Shown here: positions 44,695 to 55,824 of the stretch, one piece after another | How positions within the stretch are numbered: the stretch's first letter is position 1 | How the letters are laid out: each line of letters begins with the position of its first letter | Source of the DNA: Emmonsiellopsis sp. PD_33 | Lineage: Eukaryota > Ascomycota > Eurotiomycetes > Onygenales > Ajellomycetaceae | Reading direction: 5' to 3' | NCBI GenBank assembly: GCA_032988165.1 | Contig: JANTQF010000054.1 | Location: 90,130-154,129 of the forward strand | DNA length: 64,000 nt | Position numbers and translations under genes: made by a program | Notes under the pieces: generated by a model | Databases searched by the model: none | What the model saw: the letters and a program-made list of their open reading frames with translations, nothing else | What the model was told of the DNA's origin: nothing

Positions 44695-46225
44695 GGCGGC
44701 GAGACGTAAAGAAGGACAGAGGATCGAATTGCAATCGGTAGAAACGGGAGGGTTCTTCGTGTGGGAAACGGGGGAAGATATAAGACAACGGGCGTCGTTT
44801 CAAGGGGAAGCGCCAAAAACGTCTGTCTCAGGCGAGCAGTCGAGACCAACCATCACGCGCATTGGATCATTGGCGAGAACCGCGTCGTCGGGGCATGCAG
44901 ACAAAGCCAATGGCTCGTGGCGAGACCCGGAACTATGTACAGAGGAGCAGTGGTGGCTGGAATGGGCTGGCGGGCTGGTTGGGACAGCCAAGGGGGATGC
45001 GAAGCAATGACAGAGGGAGCACGGCAGCTAACGAATGTCGGGGCGGGCGACACAGACACAAAGGAACCTGCAGTGGCCGGCAAATGCTGCGACGGGGATG
45101 CAGAGACGAGAGACGGGGAGACGGGGAGATGGCTGTTGGTGATGGGATGTTGGCGTTGGAGTTGGAGTTGGTTAAAGAATCGTCAAGTCTGGCAGATTGG
45201 TGATCGACGCCGGGGCCGCTCGGCATTCAGGGGGCCAGGAAGAAGAAAAGAAGAAATAATTGTTTAGCAACTGTCTTTGTTTGCAACTATGACTGCTCTG
45301 ATGTATAATTATTTATTTGTTCAGTCCAATCCTCTGGTACGGAATATTACTCGCAGCCCGCCTGGAAAAAGCTGGTTCAACGGGCCAGGGACCAGGAAGT
45401 TAATAAATAACAAGACAGGCTAATAAAATTATAAAATTATCAAAACAGGGGTTCACCAGTCTGGTCTGTGATCTTCAGTTCTGTAACTGGCTATTTCTCC
45501 TTTGACATCAGGTCTTGAATGTTCAAACGCCCCCAACTTCGCCTATGGAAGAGTGCTGGATATTCTTCTCGGAATTCCAAACTTCATCAACAAGTTCAAA
45601 ACACCTGGTGGAGTCCTTTTCTATTTTTGCAGGCTTGATTCTCCAGACTTTTCACTTTTTGGCCCATTTTATCCCCGGTCCTCGCAGTCTGGTTGGTTAA
45701 CAAGCCAGTATTCCGCTCCGAGTTAGATTCTAAACGGCCGTGGATGGGGATCAAGACGAATTCATACAGCATGCCTTTGGTTACCCTGGGAGTTCTATTC
45801 GGACAGTTTCACGCGGAGCAGAAAATACAATTCCTCTCCTCTCCCAGACCTGCGCTGTCTAAGAGCAAGGCCGGGAATATTTCAAATCCACAAACACACC
45901 CAAAATATGATCAACTACCGGACCCAAGTTCCAAATGCCGGTGCAACCTGGGCCCTGGAAGGGTTGTCTGCGAGTCTGCGACTTGTCTGTCTGTCATGGA
46001 TGGATTTCTGCACTGGACAGGACTCAATGCAGCTGCATAACTACTGCATTGTCCCTTGCATCTGAAGAGGATGACACGCATATATGATATGCCATTTACG
46101 GCGAAATCGCTTGCGGAGAAAAGAAAGAAAGAAAGAAATGAATGAATGAATGACTAACTGGTAGATGGGAGCGCCAAAATATCAAACAAATCTTCGATCT
46201 TCCCTGAACCCCTTCGCTTCAAAGT
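44695..46225. other. Intergenic region upstream of the Sel1-repeat gene
   Basis: About 1.5 kb. 44,700-45,270 is GC-rich with G/A-rich strings and overlapping plus-strand frames of about 105-170 codons that show no domain; this is probably the promoter and leader of the Sel1-repeat gene. The rest holds the 3' flank of the SnoaL-like gene, with a GAAA/AATG microsatellite at 46118-46152. Confidence 0.5.
46118..46152 (+). repeat. Compound GAAA/AATG microsatellite
   Basis: Tandem GAAA units running directly into tandem AATG units, about 75 bp downstream of the SnoaL-like stop codon. Confidence 0.85.
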
Positions 46226-47031
46226 TCACCCCTGGACATCCCCCCCCTGAACCTTCTCCGCCTGCAAAATATTCCTATCACCAGCAACCCAAGTCATAAC
46301 GGCCTTCAACTTGGCGATCCGCCACGGATTGCCAGTCTGTGGATCCTCTGAAACCCGTTTGAATTCGATCTCATATCGGCCCTAAAAAAATTGTGTCAGC
46401 CCTGCCGATTTGCACATACATAGTAGGTAGCAATGCTTGATGATCGAGACATCTTCTTAGGAGAGATATGCTCATCTTCTGATATATGTGTATGTATCAA
46501 AGGATTCAACATACCCCATTATACTCAGACCTATCCCCCTTGACCAACGCCGCGTTGGCCGCCGCAATGACGAAAGCAGTCTGGGGCACCGCCGTCTCGG
46601 GACCTGGCTGGGGTAGATCGATGAGGATCGCGCTGTGTTCATGTTCAACCTGATCAGCAATGGACTATTTCTTATCTCTTCCTTTTTGTACATACATAGT
46701 ACGGAGTATGCAACACTCACCTGGGAACATGCTGCGACGCATCCATCGATCCCAGCAGCGCCCGCCACTGTCCCGTAATCTCCTCCGCCGTGAGTTTCTG
46801 CGGCTCCCCGCCAAAGAAGCTCGTGTAGTCGATGACCAGCTCGTCGGGGCTCAGGACTTCGTTGATCATTTTGTCCCATTCTTTGGTATCGACGTATAGG
46901 GACTTGTTGTATTTGGTTTTAGTTTGCTGGGATAGAGACGGGATGAATTTGCTACATACCATCTTGACGAGCACATCGTGGATGTTAGCACGGTCTAGGA
47001 GGAAGTCGGTGGCTTGATAAGAATGCGCCAT
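46226..47031 (-). CDS. SnoaL-like / NTF2-fold protein
   Basis: Four exons, 46960-47031, 46721-46902, 46515-46632 and 46226-46381, encode 175 residues with the cone-shaped NTF2/SnoaL-like fold signature. An N-terminal helix DRANIHDVLVKM precedes SLYVDTKEWDKMINEVLSPDELVIDYTSFFGG, KLTAEEITGQWRALLGSMDASQH, then strands AFVIAAANAALVKGD and RYEIEFKRV, and the closing WRIAKLKAVMTWVAGD. The order (D-R-x-x-I-x-D helix, DTKEWDK, W-x-x-L) is typical of fungal SnoaL-like proteins, several of which are cyclases, isomerases or dehydratases in secondary metabolism. Intron 1 uses an AACAAG acceptor with a good AACTAAAAC branch. The gene starts 856 bp from, and divergent to, the festuclavine-dehydrogenase-like gene. 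Confidence 0.8.
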
Positions 47032-47887
47032 TGTTTGTAGATATCTATCCTATCAAAGGTTGACGGAATTGCATATGAGAGATTGAAGGTGAGCAGAAAC
47101 ACCTCTTAAATAGTTAGAATATCCTACCCTGAAAACTATATATATATCTACCCATCCCCGAAATAAAGCCCCCTGCAACAGTTTTCTCCTCATCGTGTAG
47201 CCAAGCTTTTCCCGGGGATAAACCAACCAAACTCCAAACTCAATTCCGTCAACCCCCCTATCACCACAACCTCCGCCCTGTCCGGCATTCTATTCCCCCG
47301 ACCCCGCGCTCAGCTTTCTAGAAAAATGATCGACCCTCTACTTCCCGCGCTCTATTTCCCTCAGCTGGCCAACTAATGAAGTTAGAAAAAAGGTCCTGCG
47401 GGGCTTCATCATTACCGGCGTTTAGCGCGGAGTTTAGCTTGTTAGAGCTGGGTATAGTTACGCGTATTTCCGTGACGAGCTGAGCAAAGGGGCTTCACAG
47501 CTGTGGAGATTGATGATTGATTAATTGGATTCTCTCAACCAAAAATGGGGGGGGGGGTTCTTTTTATGTTTTGTGCTTGATTACAGCCATAGCATAAAGA
47601 GAGGGAGGGGGGAGGGAGAAGGGTCGTCCATATTAGTATATATAAGTGATATTAATCACCCTCTCGAACCACCACTTCCTCGTGCTATAAACTTATCACT
47701 AGCACGATCACTCTCTATTTACATGCATTGAAACTCCCGGGATCAAAATCTCCATCTTCTGACATCTACCGATTCCAACTACTAATTACATACTACATAC
47801 ATACTACCACCCATCCACCCCAGCCCCCATCACACACAATCCAGCGCAAATAAGAAGAAGAAGAAAAATCAGAAGAAAAAGAAAACC
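47032..47887. promoter_or_regulatory. Shared upstream region of the SnoaL-like and EasG-like genes
   Basis: 856 bp between divergent start codons. A TATATATATAT tract lies near 47131-47143 on the SnoaL side, and TATAAAC near 47686-47692 lies about 200 bp before the EasG-like ATG. A poly-G run at about 47546-47558 and C-rich leaders are also present. No gene is seen. Confidence 0.55.
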
Positions 47888-48886
47888 ATGACCATCCTCC
47901 TCCTAGGCGGCCGCGGCAAGACCTCCACCCGCCTCGCCGCCCTCCTCTCCTCAGCAAACATCCCTTTCCTCCTCGCCTCGCGCACAACCTCCCCCACCAT
48001 CCCCCACCCACAGGCCAAATTCGACTGGCTCGATGAATCAACCTGGGACTCACCGTTTGCCGTCGCCACTGCCCAGCGAGAAGAGGACTCATCAGGGCCA
48101 GCTTTTTCAGCTGTGTATCTCGTCGCGCCGCCGGTGGTGGAGATGGCGCCGTTGATGAATCGGTTCGTGGACTTTGCGAGGGGGAGGGGGGTGAGGAGGT
48201 TTGTGTTGCTTAGTGCGAGTTTGTTGGAAAAGGGGGGGCCGGCGATGGGGGGGGTGCATGGGTATTTGGCGGAGTTGGGGGAGGGGGTTGAGTGGGCGGT
48301 TTTGAGGCCGAGTTGGTTTATGGGTAAGTGTTATATCTATTATATTATACTTATGTGCTAGTTACTTCTGGCTCCCTTGGGTCTTTCGTGCATTCTTTTT
48401 ATGGAAAAAAAAAGCCCTGCTAAGATGAATTTATATTTAGAAAATATGTCCGAAGCCCAACACCTCCCCAGCATCAAAAACGAAAACAAGATCCGCACCG
48501 CGGCAAACGAGGGCAAGATCCCATTTATCTCCGCCGACGACATTGCGCGCGTTGCATTCCGCGCACTGACAGATGAGGTCCCGCATAATACCGACCACCT
48601 CATCCGGGGCCCGGAGCTGCTAAGCTACGACCAGGTCGCGGAGATCCTCTCTTCGGTGCTTGGCAGGAAAATCAGCCATGAGAAGCTTTCTGGAGAGGAA
48701 TTTGGAGCGTTTATGACGGAGAAGGCGGGGGTTACGCGAGACTATGCGGACATGTTGGTGGGGATGGATGTGGCTATTTCGAAGGGGTCCGAGGAGAGGA
48801 TGAATGATGTTGTTGAGAGGGTGACGGGGGAGAAGCCGAAGACTTTTAGAGAGTTTGCGGAGGGGGTGAAGGGGGTCTGGGAGTGA
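47888..48886 (+). CDS. NmrA-like NAD(P)-dependent reductase, festuclavine/agroclavine dehydrogenase-like
   Basis: Exons 47888-48323 and 48441-48886 (intron GTAAGT...TTTAG, phase 1) give 293 residues. The N-terminal MTILLLGGRGKTSTRLAALL is the Rossmann loop of the EasG/FgaFS group. HPQAKFDWLDESTW, SAVYLVAPPVVEMAP, RFVLLSASLLEKGGPAMG, LRPSWFMENMSE, the NENKI segment, GKIPFISADDIARVAFRALTD, GPELLSYDQVAEILSSVLGRKI and the C-terminal GEKPKTFREFAEGVKGVW follow the same group along its whole length. EasG-type enzymes reduce the iminium in clavine ergot alkaloid synthesis, but homologues outside ergot clusters exist with unknown substrates. No DmaW, EasF, EasE or EasC partner is in this window, so an alkaloid role is not supported here. 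Confidence 0.87.
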
Positions 48887-50025
48887 GTGGAAGGGAATAA
48901 GGGGTTGTTGTCCATGGCCCTACCTTGTTGTACTGTGTATGCGATTCCGAATCTGAAGAAGAGTTGCCCCGAGTACCCGACTTGTTTCAAATTTGGACGG
49001 TGGTCCTTGTCCTCATCCCTCATCCTTATCGAACTTGTAACTGGTGGGTTACTTGGAATTGCTGGAGATAAAGCTGCCATCCGTGGTGCTCAGCCCCTGG
49101 AATCAAACAACACAAGTTGGCTTCCTATTTGGGTAGAACCCTCTGGCCTCTAAAGGGTCGCCCCTTTTTGCTCCAGTGAGTATATTTGATGGGAATCCAA
49201 GAGCTGTAGGGTCCTTTGTGCAGCAGGATATCGGTTATTTCATTTGTTCGGGAATGCCCCTTTCCAAACAGTTCCATGATCCATGTCTCCGAGGCTTATT
49301 TAACTGACGCCGGCTCCATCGACGTTTCCGATCCATGTTCTTAGCACTCTTAGCAGCCAGTTTCTCCCGTCTCTGGTCGGTGTGGTGTGGTGAGTCGTGA
49401 CACTCTTTTTGCTGTGCAATTGGATGTGTTCAAAAGCACCCGAGGCCGCGAATGAACAATGGCCATGTGGGCGTTTATTTAAGTTCGCACGCTGGACGAG
49501 GCTTAAACATGCCAAGTTAACTAGAACAGCCGATGGATCTGATATTCGTGATTGTCGATGGGGCTCGGGGCTGAGTAGAATATATTTAAGATCTGGAGAT
49601 CGCGCCGCTTGTAATGCTTCTTTTTCTTTTTTTCTTTTTTTCCCTTTCGTATTTTTTTTATCTCATCCGTTTCCGGACTATATTTTCGGTGTTCTAGTCT
49701 GCGGAAGGTTTAGGAGACACCATGGTTCGAAGGCGAGATTGAGTTCGAGTTGTTTACGGAGTGTTCCACAGATCGAAGCTGTCTACTTATCATACTTTCT
49801 GTCTCTGCTTTGTGACGATGTCCCCGGCCTGAGGAGAGAGTTATCTCGAAGTTAATTCCATTCCCGTTGACCTCCTAACTTCCGTCGGCATCCTCTCATC
49901 TTCACGCCCGCGCTTAACCGCCCTATATAACCCCCCCGTCATAATTTGTATATATCTAGCAATCTACCATAGCCCGCCAGATCCTCATAACTCACACAAC
50001 TATATAGACGAATAATACCACCACC
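48887..50025. other. Intergenic region EasG-like / FAR-17a genes
   Basis: About 1.1 kb, two genes in tandem. A 152-codon plus frame (49397-49855) passes through T-rich sequence and shows no domain. TATATAA at 49924-49930, about 100 bp before the next ATG, is a probable core promoter. A TACGGAGT motif is at 49755-49762. Confidence 0.5.
49924..49930 (+). promoter_or_regulatory. TATA-like box of the FAR-17a/AIG1 gene
   Basis: TATATAA about 96 bp upstream of the ATG at 50026, followed by a C-rich string. Confidence 0.4.
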
Positions 50026-51029
50026 ATGCGCCCGCTCCGCCCATTCAACGCCATCATGGGCGCAGACCCCGCTGACGACCCCCTCCACCACTTCGAAACC
50101 TCCTGGCTCTTCCCGCCCTTCATCCTCGGCGCCCTCCGCGGCCTCATCTCGCTCTACTGCTTCGTCACCATAATCTTCATCTTCGCCTGGCAGGGCGCGC
50201 ACGATGACAACATCTCCAGCCGGCGCTCGTTCAGCTACTTCACCCACCTGACCTACTGGGGCGTCGCGTTCTACTTCCTCTTCGCGGCGATTCATACGCT
50301 GCTGTATGCGTCTAGGGGACGCTCGGTGCTATTCGACAAGTGGCCGCGAGGGCTGCGTGCGCTGCACAGCCTGTTCTACACCACGATCACGACGTTCCCG
50401 TTCCTGGTGTTGGCGGTGTACTGGGCGATGTTGTATGAGGGGCCTTGGTTCCCCGCTACGTTCCAGGCGTGGACAAATGTTCGTATAACATATCCCACAT
50501 CTTCATATCATACCATTGCCCCTTATCTAGTTGGGCCCGAATATCCCCCGTACAATAGTTACCGTATCAACTTACCTTCCCAAATACCCCACCAAATCTA
50601 ACCAAACCAAAACCCCAGATCTCCCAACACGCCATGCCCCCCTTCTTCTCCCTCTTCGAAATCCTCTTCTCAACAATCCCCCCCTCCCCACCCCTGCACA
50701 TCCCCTTCCTAATCCTCATCCTGGCCTTCTACCTCGCCCTCGCCTACATCACCTACGCCTCGCAGGGGTTCTACACCTACTCGTTCCTCGACCCGGGTCC
50801 CGGACGCACCCATAGCGCGCGCGTGGCGGGATACTCGTTCGGCATCCTCGCGGCGGCCATTGTGATTTTTGGGATTGTGTGGGTGATTACGTGGGCGAGG
50901 CAGCGGGTGGTTGGTGGGGGGAAGAAGACGAAGTGGGCGACGAAGGGGGTGGCGGGCGCGGGGCGGAATGGGAATGGGAATGGGAATGGGTGGGATGCTG
51001 AGGCGGTGGATTTGGCGGAGAGGAAGTGA
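50026..51029 (+). CDS. FAR-17a/AIG1-like membrane protein
   Basis: Exons 50026-50478 and 50619-51029 (intron GTTCGT...CCCAG, phase 0) encode 287 residues with six hydrophobic helices: FILGALRGLISLYCFVTIIFIFAW, YWGVAFYFLFAAIHTLLYA, TITTFPFLVLAVYWAML, LHIPFLILILAFYLALAYITYA and GYSFGILAAAIVIFGIVWVITW among them. The FSYFTHLTYWG word early on, the central histidine in FFAAIHTLLYA-type helix 3 context and the YASQGFYTYSFLDP loop are typical of fungal FAR-17a/AIG1 proteins. In animals this family (AIG1, ADTRP) contains threonine-type hydrolases of fatty-acid esters of hydroxy fatty acids. The C-terminus is Gly/Asn-rich because of a GGGAAT repeat (about 50968-50993). The GTTCGT donor is slightly unusual. 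Confidence 0.83.
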
Positions 51030-51583
51030 GGTTGTTGCGCTTCGGCTACGGCTGGCTGGTTTACTATATGCATGACGTAAGTAGTTTTGTGATTTCTTTT
51101 TGCTTTTTCTCTGCAGGACGATTTGAGGAGTGGTCGATCTTCATCTGTATATCTATTCATGGGCTATCTCTGTATCTATCTACCACGTGGTCATGGCTGC
51201 ATGCATCCAGCATATTTTTGTGCGTTTTGGGAGGGTATATATTTTGGGAGGTATTTATTTAATGGGCGGGTTTGCTTCTTACACCAGTTCTTTTTGTCGT
51301 GTTAGTATTATTCAATGTATGTATGTACACATATTTCACGATTGGTTCTTGAGGCCGTCAGATAATATAATACCTTCATTATCCATTGTATATTTTAGAT
51401 CCTTCTGTCAAATTTATTCAAAAAAACCAAAGAGCTCTAGTTATTCATCTATTTCTATAACCAATCTAAAAGGAAACATCAATTGAAAACAACCACCCAA
51501 CCAAATAATAATGCAATAGGTATCCTCATACCAACGCCATGATAATGCAAAAATCGAAAAAAAAAAAAAAAATTTTATACCAT
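51030..51583. other. Convergent intergenic region FAR-17a / F-box genes
   Basis: About 550 bp of 3' flanks, AT-rich, with a 16-nt poly-A near 51557. No gene is seen. Confidence 0.55.
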
Positions 51584-53458
51584 TCACAACTCCCCCAGCT
51601 CAACATCAAGCTGTTTCGGAGGCGGGGGCCGCTCCCAATTCCAAGCCGGATGCACCATCGGATCCTGACACTCCCCACCACAACTCGTGCATTTCCACCA
51701 CATCAGACCCCTCGATACCCCCCCCGAACACACGCAACAAGTGTAACCCGCCGACTCCTTCATTTGGTTCATCTCCGCCAGCTCACGCTGACGTAGCAAC
51801 TCCAAGCATTTGTTCTTGGGAAGCATATCGCAACGACGGCAGAGGGAGCGGGTAAAGTTCTCATCAGTCCCATTCTGGGGACGGTCGCAGTAACCTCCCT
51901 GCTGCTTTCTATAGTCGCGTTGGCAGAAATTGTAGAACTTGGTGGTTCCAAATCTTAGTTTGTGCGTGGCGATTGTTTTGTAGAAGCAGGAGGTGCAGAG
52001 CGGTTTGCAGGTTTCGTGGGATTTTTGGGATCTTTGGAGCTGGCGAGTGGAGAATTGGCGCTTGTTGTGGCAAGCCTGTTTTTGGGGTGGGATGCCGTCA
52101 GTGTATTATTTCCTTTTTATTGTTTTGATACGGAGAGAAATAGGTCTTTCATAAAATAGAGTTAGGATGAATTGAAATGGGGGGTTCATACGGAGCATAG
52201 CGGCATCGTGCACACCCAGCATTGCGATCTCGTCGCGGGGTTACAGGCGTATCTCCTCAGTATACTCGCTCCACTGCGCCCATGGCCATTGGGGAATACG
52301 GTTGCCCGTAGCCTTTTTGATGTGAGACTCAGGTTCACCAGGTCCTGATAGTGTAGATGCTCGCTCACAAGCGTAAGTATGTCGATATGTAAGAAATCTG
52401 CCAGTGCAGAGCACCCGCTAACTGGGATGGTTTTGTTCCATTCCTCCCCTTCGTTTTCAGCACGAGGCCGATGACGCCGGCTGAGAAAATGCCATACGCG
52501 GAGTAGCTTGAGCCGTCGCCAGATCGGAATATATATTGTCTGGCATGCTTTGGAGACGGAGCGGAAAACGAAGCGCACTGGGGGCTTTGTGCATTTGGGC
52601 AGCAAAACGAAGAGCAAGCAGAGAAAGTAGACAGCAATTCTGGGAGGCAGCAGGAATGATGCCACCAAAATCTCAAAACTGGTAACCAACCACGATGCAT
52701 CCGGTACACCTCCGGCGGACCGCATAGATAATAGCAGGCTCAGAAAAGTGTTACAGAATGAAACTATGCAGTATAGGACCCTGAATACCAGGTAGTTAGT
52801 AATTATGCTGCCTCCGGAAAGGTGATTTAAATACGAAAATATCAGATGAGGAGTCGGCGGCAAAGGTGTAAATGTGACTTACAGGGACGCAAGTCCCAAT
52901 CTCCATTGAAATACAAATTCTTTGCACACTTCTTCGGCGGAGATGCGCGTTGCATTGAAACCGGCAACCGCATGGAAGAAGCTCTCGGTGGCATTGCCGT
53001 GAACCTGCCAGGTATCCGCATGTTGGCAAGCCGAGGATGAAGGCGGAGTAAATTGCCCCTGAAGAACCGTGGCGATGCCCAAGTAGACTGTGAGCACGAC
53101 GTCAAATATTCCAATCAACCATACAAGAATGCTAGGCGCAACGGCCGTTGGGAGCCAGAGGACGATGTTCCAGATTAATCCTATCACGCTCTATAAAAGG
53201 AATCACCATAGCATCGGAATGTCAGTATGCTGTTATCAAATAACGTGGCTAGAAATGACAATGACTTGCCCATTTGTAAGCAAGGCCAGTTGCATAGAGA
53301 GTGTGAGGGTTAAACGGCGGCTGTTGGAGCGTATCATGGCCTTGGACTCGCAGCCAGTTTATCTCCGCGCTTTCCAGGTACATAGCCAGGACGAAGATAC
53401 CAGCAAATCGGAGGACCAACGAGGGCACACCGGTGCCCAAGGTCGAGGGGCCCGGCAT
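51584..53458 (-). CDS. Membrane-anchored F-box protein with C-terminal cysteine-rich region
   Basis: Four exons, 53270-53458, 52883-53190, 52192-52780 and 51584-52075, join in phase to 525 residues. Several hydrophobic helices lie in the first about 250 residues (for example PSLVLRFAGIFVLAMYL, IWNIVLWLPTAVAPSILVWLIGIFDVVLTVYL, CIVSFCNTFLSLLLS, FEILVASFLLPPRIAVYFLCLLFVLL). An F-box-like segment follows: ADFLHIDILTLVSEHLHYQDLVNLSLTSKRLRA. The C-terminal 160 residues hold about 20 cysteines in CxxC-type pairs (CWVC, CTSC, CRRC, CCVC, CTSCGGEC), likely binding zinc. The first intron (53191-53269) starts with GC rather than GT (GCAAGT...ATAG). I infer a membrane-associated SCF receptor or F-box-derived protein; no known named family was recognised. 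Confidence 0.78.
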
Positions 53459-54234
53459 GTTGAAGATATGATCGGCTGGCTTGATGGTAGTGAGTAGAGA
53501 GGTCGAGTTTCTTTGAAACTATATACCAGGTCGGTCAGGATGAAATTACAGGCCTCTTTTGCAAAGAAAAGATCAAAATTCAGCAGAAAGATAAGCAGGA
53601 AATGAACTCCGGACAAATGGAATATAAAGAGAAAGCATCAGCAAATCTTTTTATGCACTGAAGATGATGATATTCTCTAACCACCACGTCGAGATGACGT
53701 TCTCTATGGCAGAGGGAACTATACCGGAATCTCGCGGCATTAGTAAAGTTCTGAGTTCCAATAAAGGAAGTGTATAAGCGCTTCCAAAGTTACATCTGGG
53801 AATGTTCGGCAACCGATCCATACCTAGGTATTCGTTCATCCATGGAACCAAGGCAGAAATGGTATTGGCCTCTTTAATAACTAACCAACAATGGCATGTA
53901 GAAATGTGAGCAATAACAAGCTGCCCGTAGAGAAAGGGAAGAAATGGGATACTATACAATCGTAACATACATGTTTTTATGGGACAGAAGCCGGATGCGG
54001 GCCAGTAAACGAATATATCCAGAAAAATCGGGTCAAATTTCATATGAGATAGCCTGCACGCTGGTTCGCTGTGTTTTGTTGTGCCAAAGAAACGCCTGCC
54101 ATGATCCCTAAGCCTCGAAGTGACCGATCCAGAAAGGAGAGTATGTACATATTAGATACGTGTAGACATTATAACGATAGATTTGGAGAAGGGGAGCATT
54201 TTTCGAGCTGACTAGAGAAGGGGATAGCAACACT
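53459..54234. other. Intergenic region F-box / DUF1776 genes
   Basis: About 780 bp. A 130-codon minus frame (53651-54043) is hydrophobic-rich but has no recognised domain and no good splice to its neighbours, so it is not annotated. Confidence 0.45.
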
Positions 54235-55824
54235 CTATGAGAGCTTCTCCCATCCCGTTTCGCTGCTGGTGGCACTACTATCGCCATCCCAAGTCGCATC
54301 TCCGGGTGCAACGTTGTATCCGGATCGCAGGCCGAGCATCCACCCAACTAGTCCAGTAGGGACTATATTTCCAACGATGGAATAAGCTCTGGACCCCTTA
54401 CCAACATATATCGTTGATGGCTTCCGTTTGCGCTTCCCCATCCATGACTTGGGAGATGGAGCAAGGGCATCAAATACGGCGAAATGTAGATCCCTGGCTG
54501 GACCACCGTAAGCTCCGCCTGCTGATTTTCCACTTCGGGAATCGATACTGGACAGATAGGTGGCGCCATATATAGCCCGTTGCTGTGGCTGCCAAGTGAG
54601 AATCTCCGTTCCGGTATTCTGGTTCTGGCCATTCCGGAACTGACGGCCAAGATCAATATTTCCGAGCTTTAGCTCAATGACTTCAACAGAATTACCAGCA
54701 CCACCGTGGGCGCGTTGCAATAGGCGGAGCTCTTGTCGCAAGCTGTTTGTAAACCCAGATAAAGCTCGTGTTGTTGTGACCTCTGGGCTTGCAAATGGGG
54801 CGGAGAGCGCGGACTGGATTGAAGGCGAAAGTAGGAGGATTGAGCTGCTGTTGTTTTTCAAGGTAAGGAGTGGCAGGAGAAGCTGGGTTGTCAGTATAGG
54901 GGATAGCAGGCGGGTATTCATAGTATCAGCCCAGCTAGAGGCAGGGATAGTCGCCAGAGGGCCTGTCGGGTATTTGGGTGATGGTATGAGGATTAAGCCG
55001 CTGAGTTGGCAAACGTGAGGAGGGATTCCAGGCATAGGAGCCTGAGGTTGTGTGATTAAGGAGTGAATTATATGGAGGGAAGGATGGATGTCGGAGGGAG
55101 TTGAAGGTGTCTGAATTCAGTCAGTTCATGTTGACAAATACTGTTATAAGGTGATTTCCATACAGTTGTGAGGTCCAGCCATAGCGGGCGAATATCCTCT
55201 CGACCCTCTGACCGCACAAGATTCTCCTCTTCAGAGGAAGAAACTGTAACGAAAACTATATAGCCACGGCGCTCGAGATCACAAGCGACAGATCTGGTCA
55301 TTGCCTCATGGGGAGAGCCCGCAATAACTATAAATCTTTAGTACGAGAGCGGAGACATATTCATGTCAAATGGAAAAAAGTACATACCGACAATCTCCTT
55401 TCGAGCGCCATTACCAGCCCTTCGTGCTTTTCGTTTCTTAGTGTTAAGTTTTTTGCTGCCGTAAATCAAGAGAGCTCCTGTTCCAGCGAACGCGACTATC
55501 GCCGCCGCCCAAGCCCGATTTCTCGATATCCAACTCTGTACTCGATCGAGAGCAGAATGCGGCGGTAGCGAGGACGCTGGATGGCATGTCTTCCCAACCG
55601 GTCGAACGGCCGCCGGAAGCCATGACTGGCGTGATAGCGTATCGCGCACGGCTAATGCAATATGGTCCACATGTCCGTTGACCGAATCCGCGACTTGGGA
55701 GGAATATCTCTTCACATCGTTCGGAATCGACGCAAGCTGCGGGCGCTTGTGTCAGTCATGACCCATCAGTAGAATGGTTCTGGCAACTCACATAGTCAAA
55801 GAAAAACTCGTCGTCACTAGTCAT
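54235..55824 (-). CDS. DUF1776 family protein (SDR-like fold)
   Basis: Four exons, 55792-55824, 55388-55736, 55164-55327 and 54235-55110, encode 473 residues. After MTSDDEFFFDYLASIPNDVKRYSSQVADSV comes a hydrophilic stretch, a transmembrane helix (WAAAIVAFAGTGALLIYG) and a basic KKLNTKKRKARR. A Rossmann-type region follows: VVIAGSPHEAMTRSVACDLERRGYIVFVTVSS, then IRPLWLDLT and LSGLILIPSPKYPTGPLATI, SSILLLSPSIQSA, SGFTNSLRQELRLL and VEVIELKLGNIDLG. The usual SDR TGxxxGxG loop is modified to AGSPHEA, and no YxxxK pair stands out, so it may not be an active oxidoreductase. Fungal DUF1776 proteins are conserved but uncharacterised. The gene is divergent from wss1, with 568 bp between starts. Confidence 0.87.

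Noticed and set aside
44862..45267. Overlapping plus-strand frames upstream of the Sel1-repeat gene
   Set aside because: G-rich low-complexity translation with no domain; best read as promoter and leader of the divergent gene.
49681..49760. GGTTCGA and GAGTTCGAG words considered as a tRNA T-loop
   Set aside because: Flanking bases do not form T or acceptor stems and no D or anticodon arm fits upstream.
53651..54043. 130-codon hydrophobic minus-strand frame between the F-box and DUF1776 genes
   Set aside because: AT-rich translation giving hydrophobic residues by chance; no splice link to neighbours and no family resemblance.
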